Source: Bacteroidales bacterium UBA1715
Lineage (GTDB): Bacteria > Bacteroidota > Bacteroidia > Bacteroidales > UBA1715
Assembly (NCBI GenBank): GCA_002317135.1
Contig: DCIX01000018.1
Coordinates: forward strand, 2,316-34,694
Length of the DNA stretch: 32,379 nucleotides
Reading direction: 5' to 3'
The translations under genes and the position numbers were made by a program. Position 1 is the stretch's first letter; each line of letters starts with the position of its first letter. Positions 32,025 through 32,379 of the stretch are shown here, piece by piece. The notes under the pieces are model-generated. The model saw nothing but the letters and a program-made list of their open reading frames with translations, made no database searches and was not told the origin of the DNA.

Positions 32025-32379
32025 TATTTCTTTCTTTTGAACATTTTTGACAAAGTTGATTTTTGTTCTTCATCTTCGTCAGAATAGTAGCCATGTTTGC
32101 TATTTATATCGCGATATGTTCCGTAGCCATATCCATAACCGTAACCTTGGCCGTTAATATCAACATCGTTTAGCATAATGCACAAGTTTTCTATTTGGTG
32201 TTCTTTTGCCAAAGAATTTGCCAACGAAATAGAATCTTTACTTGTATAATTTTGACGCATTACAAAGATGCTTGTATCTGCATATTTTGCTATTGAAATA
32301 GTATCTGCAACCAAACCAATAGGAGGAGTATCAAGGATAATGTAGTCGTATCCACGGCTTTTACAGTTTGCAATGAATG
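32024..32379 (-). CDS. Wzc-like tyrosine autokinase, C-terminal fragment
   Basis: The gene runs off the right edge; only the last 118 or so residues are present. It shows YDYIILDTPPIGLVAD, the Walker B-type motif (D-T-P-P) of bacterial tyrosine kinases of polysaccharide co-polymerases. Next comes the F-V-M-R-Q-N-Y-T strand, and then a tail rich in Tyr and Gly (YGYGYGYG, residues near 75-82 of the fragment, and YY further on), where autophosphorylation occurs in Wzc/EpsD-type kinases. The protein regulates capsule or exopolysaccharide chain export at the inner membrane. The kinase P-loop and N-terminal Wzz domain, if present, are outside the window. Confidence 0.85.
   Translation of the reverse strand, partial: FIANCKSRGYDYIILDTPPIGLVADTISIAKYADTSIFVMRQNYTSKDSISLANSLAKEHQIENLCIMLNDVDINGQGYGYGYGYGTYRDINSKHGYYSDEDEEQKSTLSKMFKRKK

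Overview
The window looks like a chromosomal segment of a low-GC member of the Bacteroidota, probably Bacteroidales. The clearest signs are promoter -7 boxes of the type TAnnTTTG upstream of several genes (12585-12592 minus, 12603-12610 plus, 26923-26930 minus, 28100-28107 minus, 30983-30990 minus), the lack of obvious Shine-Dalgarno sequences, a flexirubin/aryl-polyene-type lipid operon, and a secreted protein of a Bacteroidota family. No rRNA, tRNA or CRISPR array was seen.

Region 1 (1-7939) is an accessory, defence-like island. Six plus-strand genes run towards the 3' end of mnmE: a DUF262 protein cut by the window edge, a DUF262-DUF1524 (GmrSD-like) protein, an AbiEii-type nucleotidyltransferase, two different DUF3800 (RNase H-like fold) proteins, and a protein joining an uncharacterised N-terminal domain to a PAD/agmatine-deiminase-type guanidino enzyme. 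The island abuts three near-tandem 18-bp copies of the mnmE 3' end. Each copy encodes FC(I/V)GK-stop, which is the kind of site used by trmE/thdF-targeting islands such as SGI1.

Region 2 (7922-15799) is housekeeping. On the minus strand are nadD, a LysE-type exporter and mnmE, preceded by a coiled-coil C4 zinc-ribbon protein and a Nif3-like protein. A divergent promoter region separates these from the plus-strand operon PspC, cinA, low-molecular-weight tyrosine phosphatase and a GH5 lipoprotein. Region 3 (15800-18590) is a second accessory patch: a BsuBI/PstI-type restriction-modification pair followed by the tail of a broken helix-turn-helix protein.

Region 4 (18591-28107) is a compact minus-strand operon of 14 genes. 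It holds two acyl carrier proteins, two catalytically complete ketosynthases, two ketosynthase-like proteins lacking the active-site Cys, two hotdog dehydratase-like proteins, a hotdog thioesterase, an O-methyltransferase, an LpxL-like acyltransferase, a LolA-like carrier, a small SMR/EamA transporter and a GT2 glycosyltransferase. Together they suggest assembly and outer-membrane placement of an aryl-polyene or flexirubin-like lipid. The ketoreductase, AMP-ligase, ammonia-lyase and MMPL exporter expected for such a pathway are not in the window.

Region 5 (28167-32379) has a secreted protein often labelled asparagine synthetase B, replicative helicase dnaB, fmt, and the C-terminus of a Wzc-like tyrosine autokinase running off the right edge.
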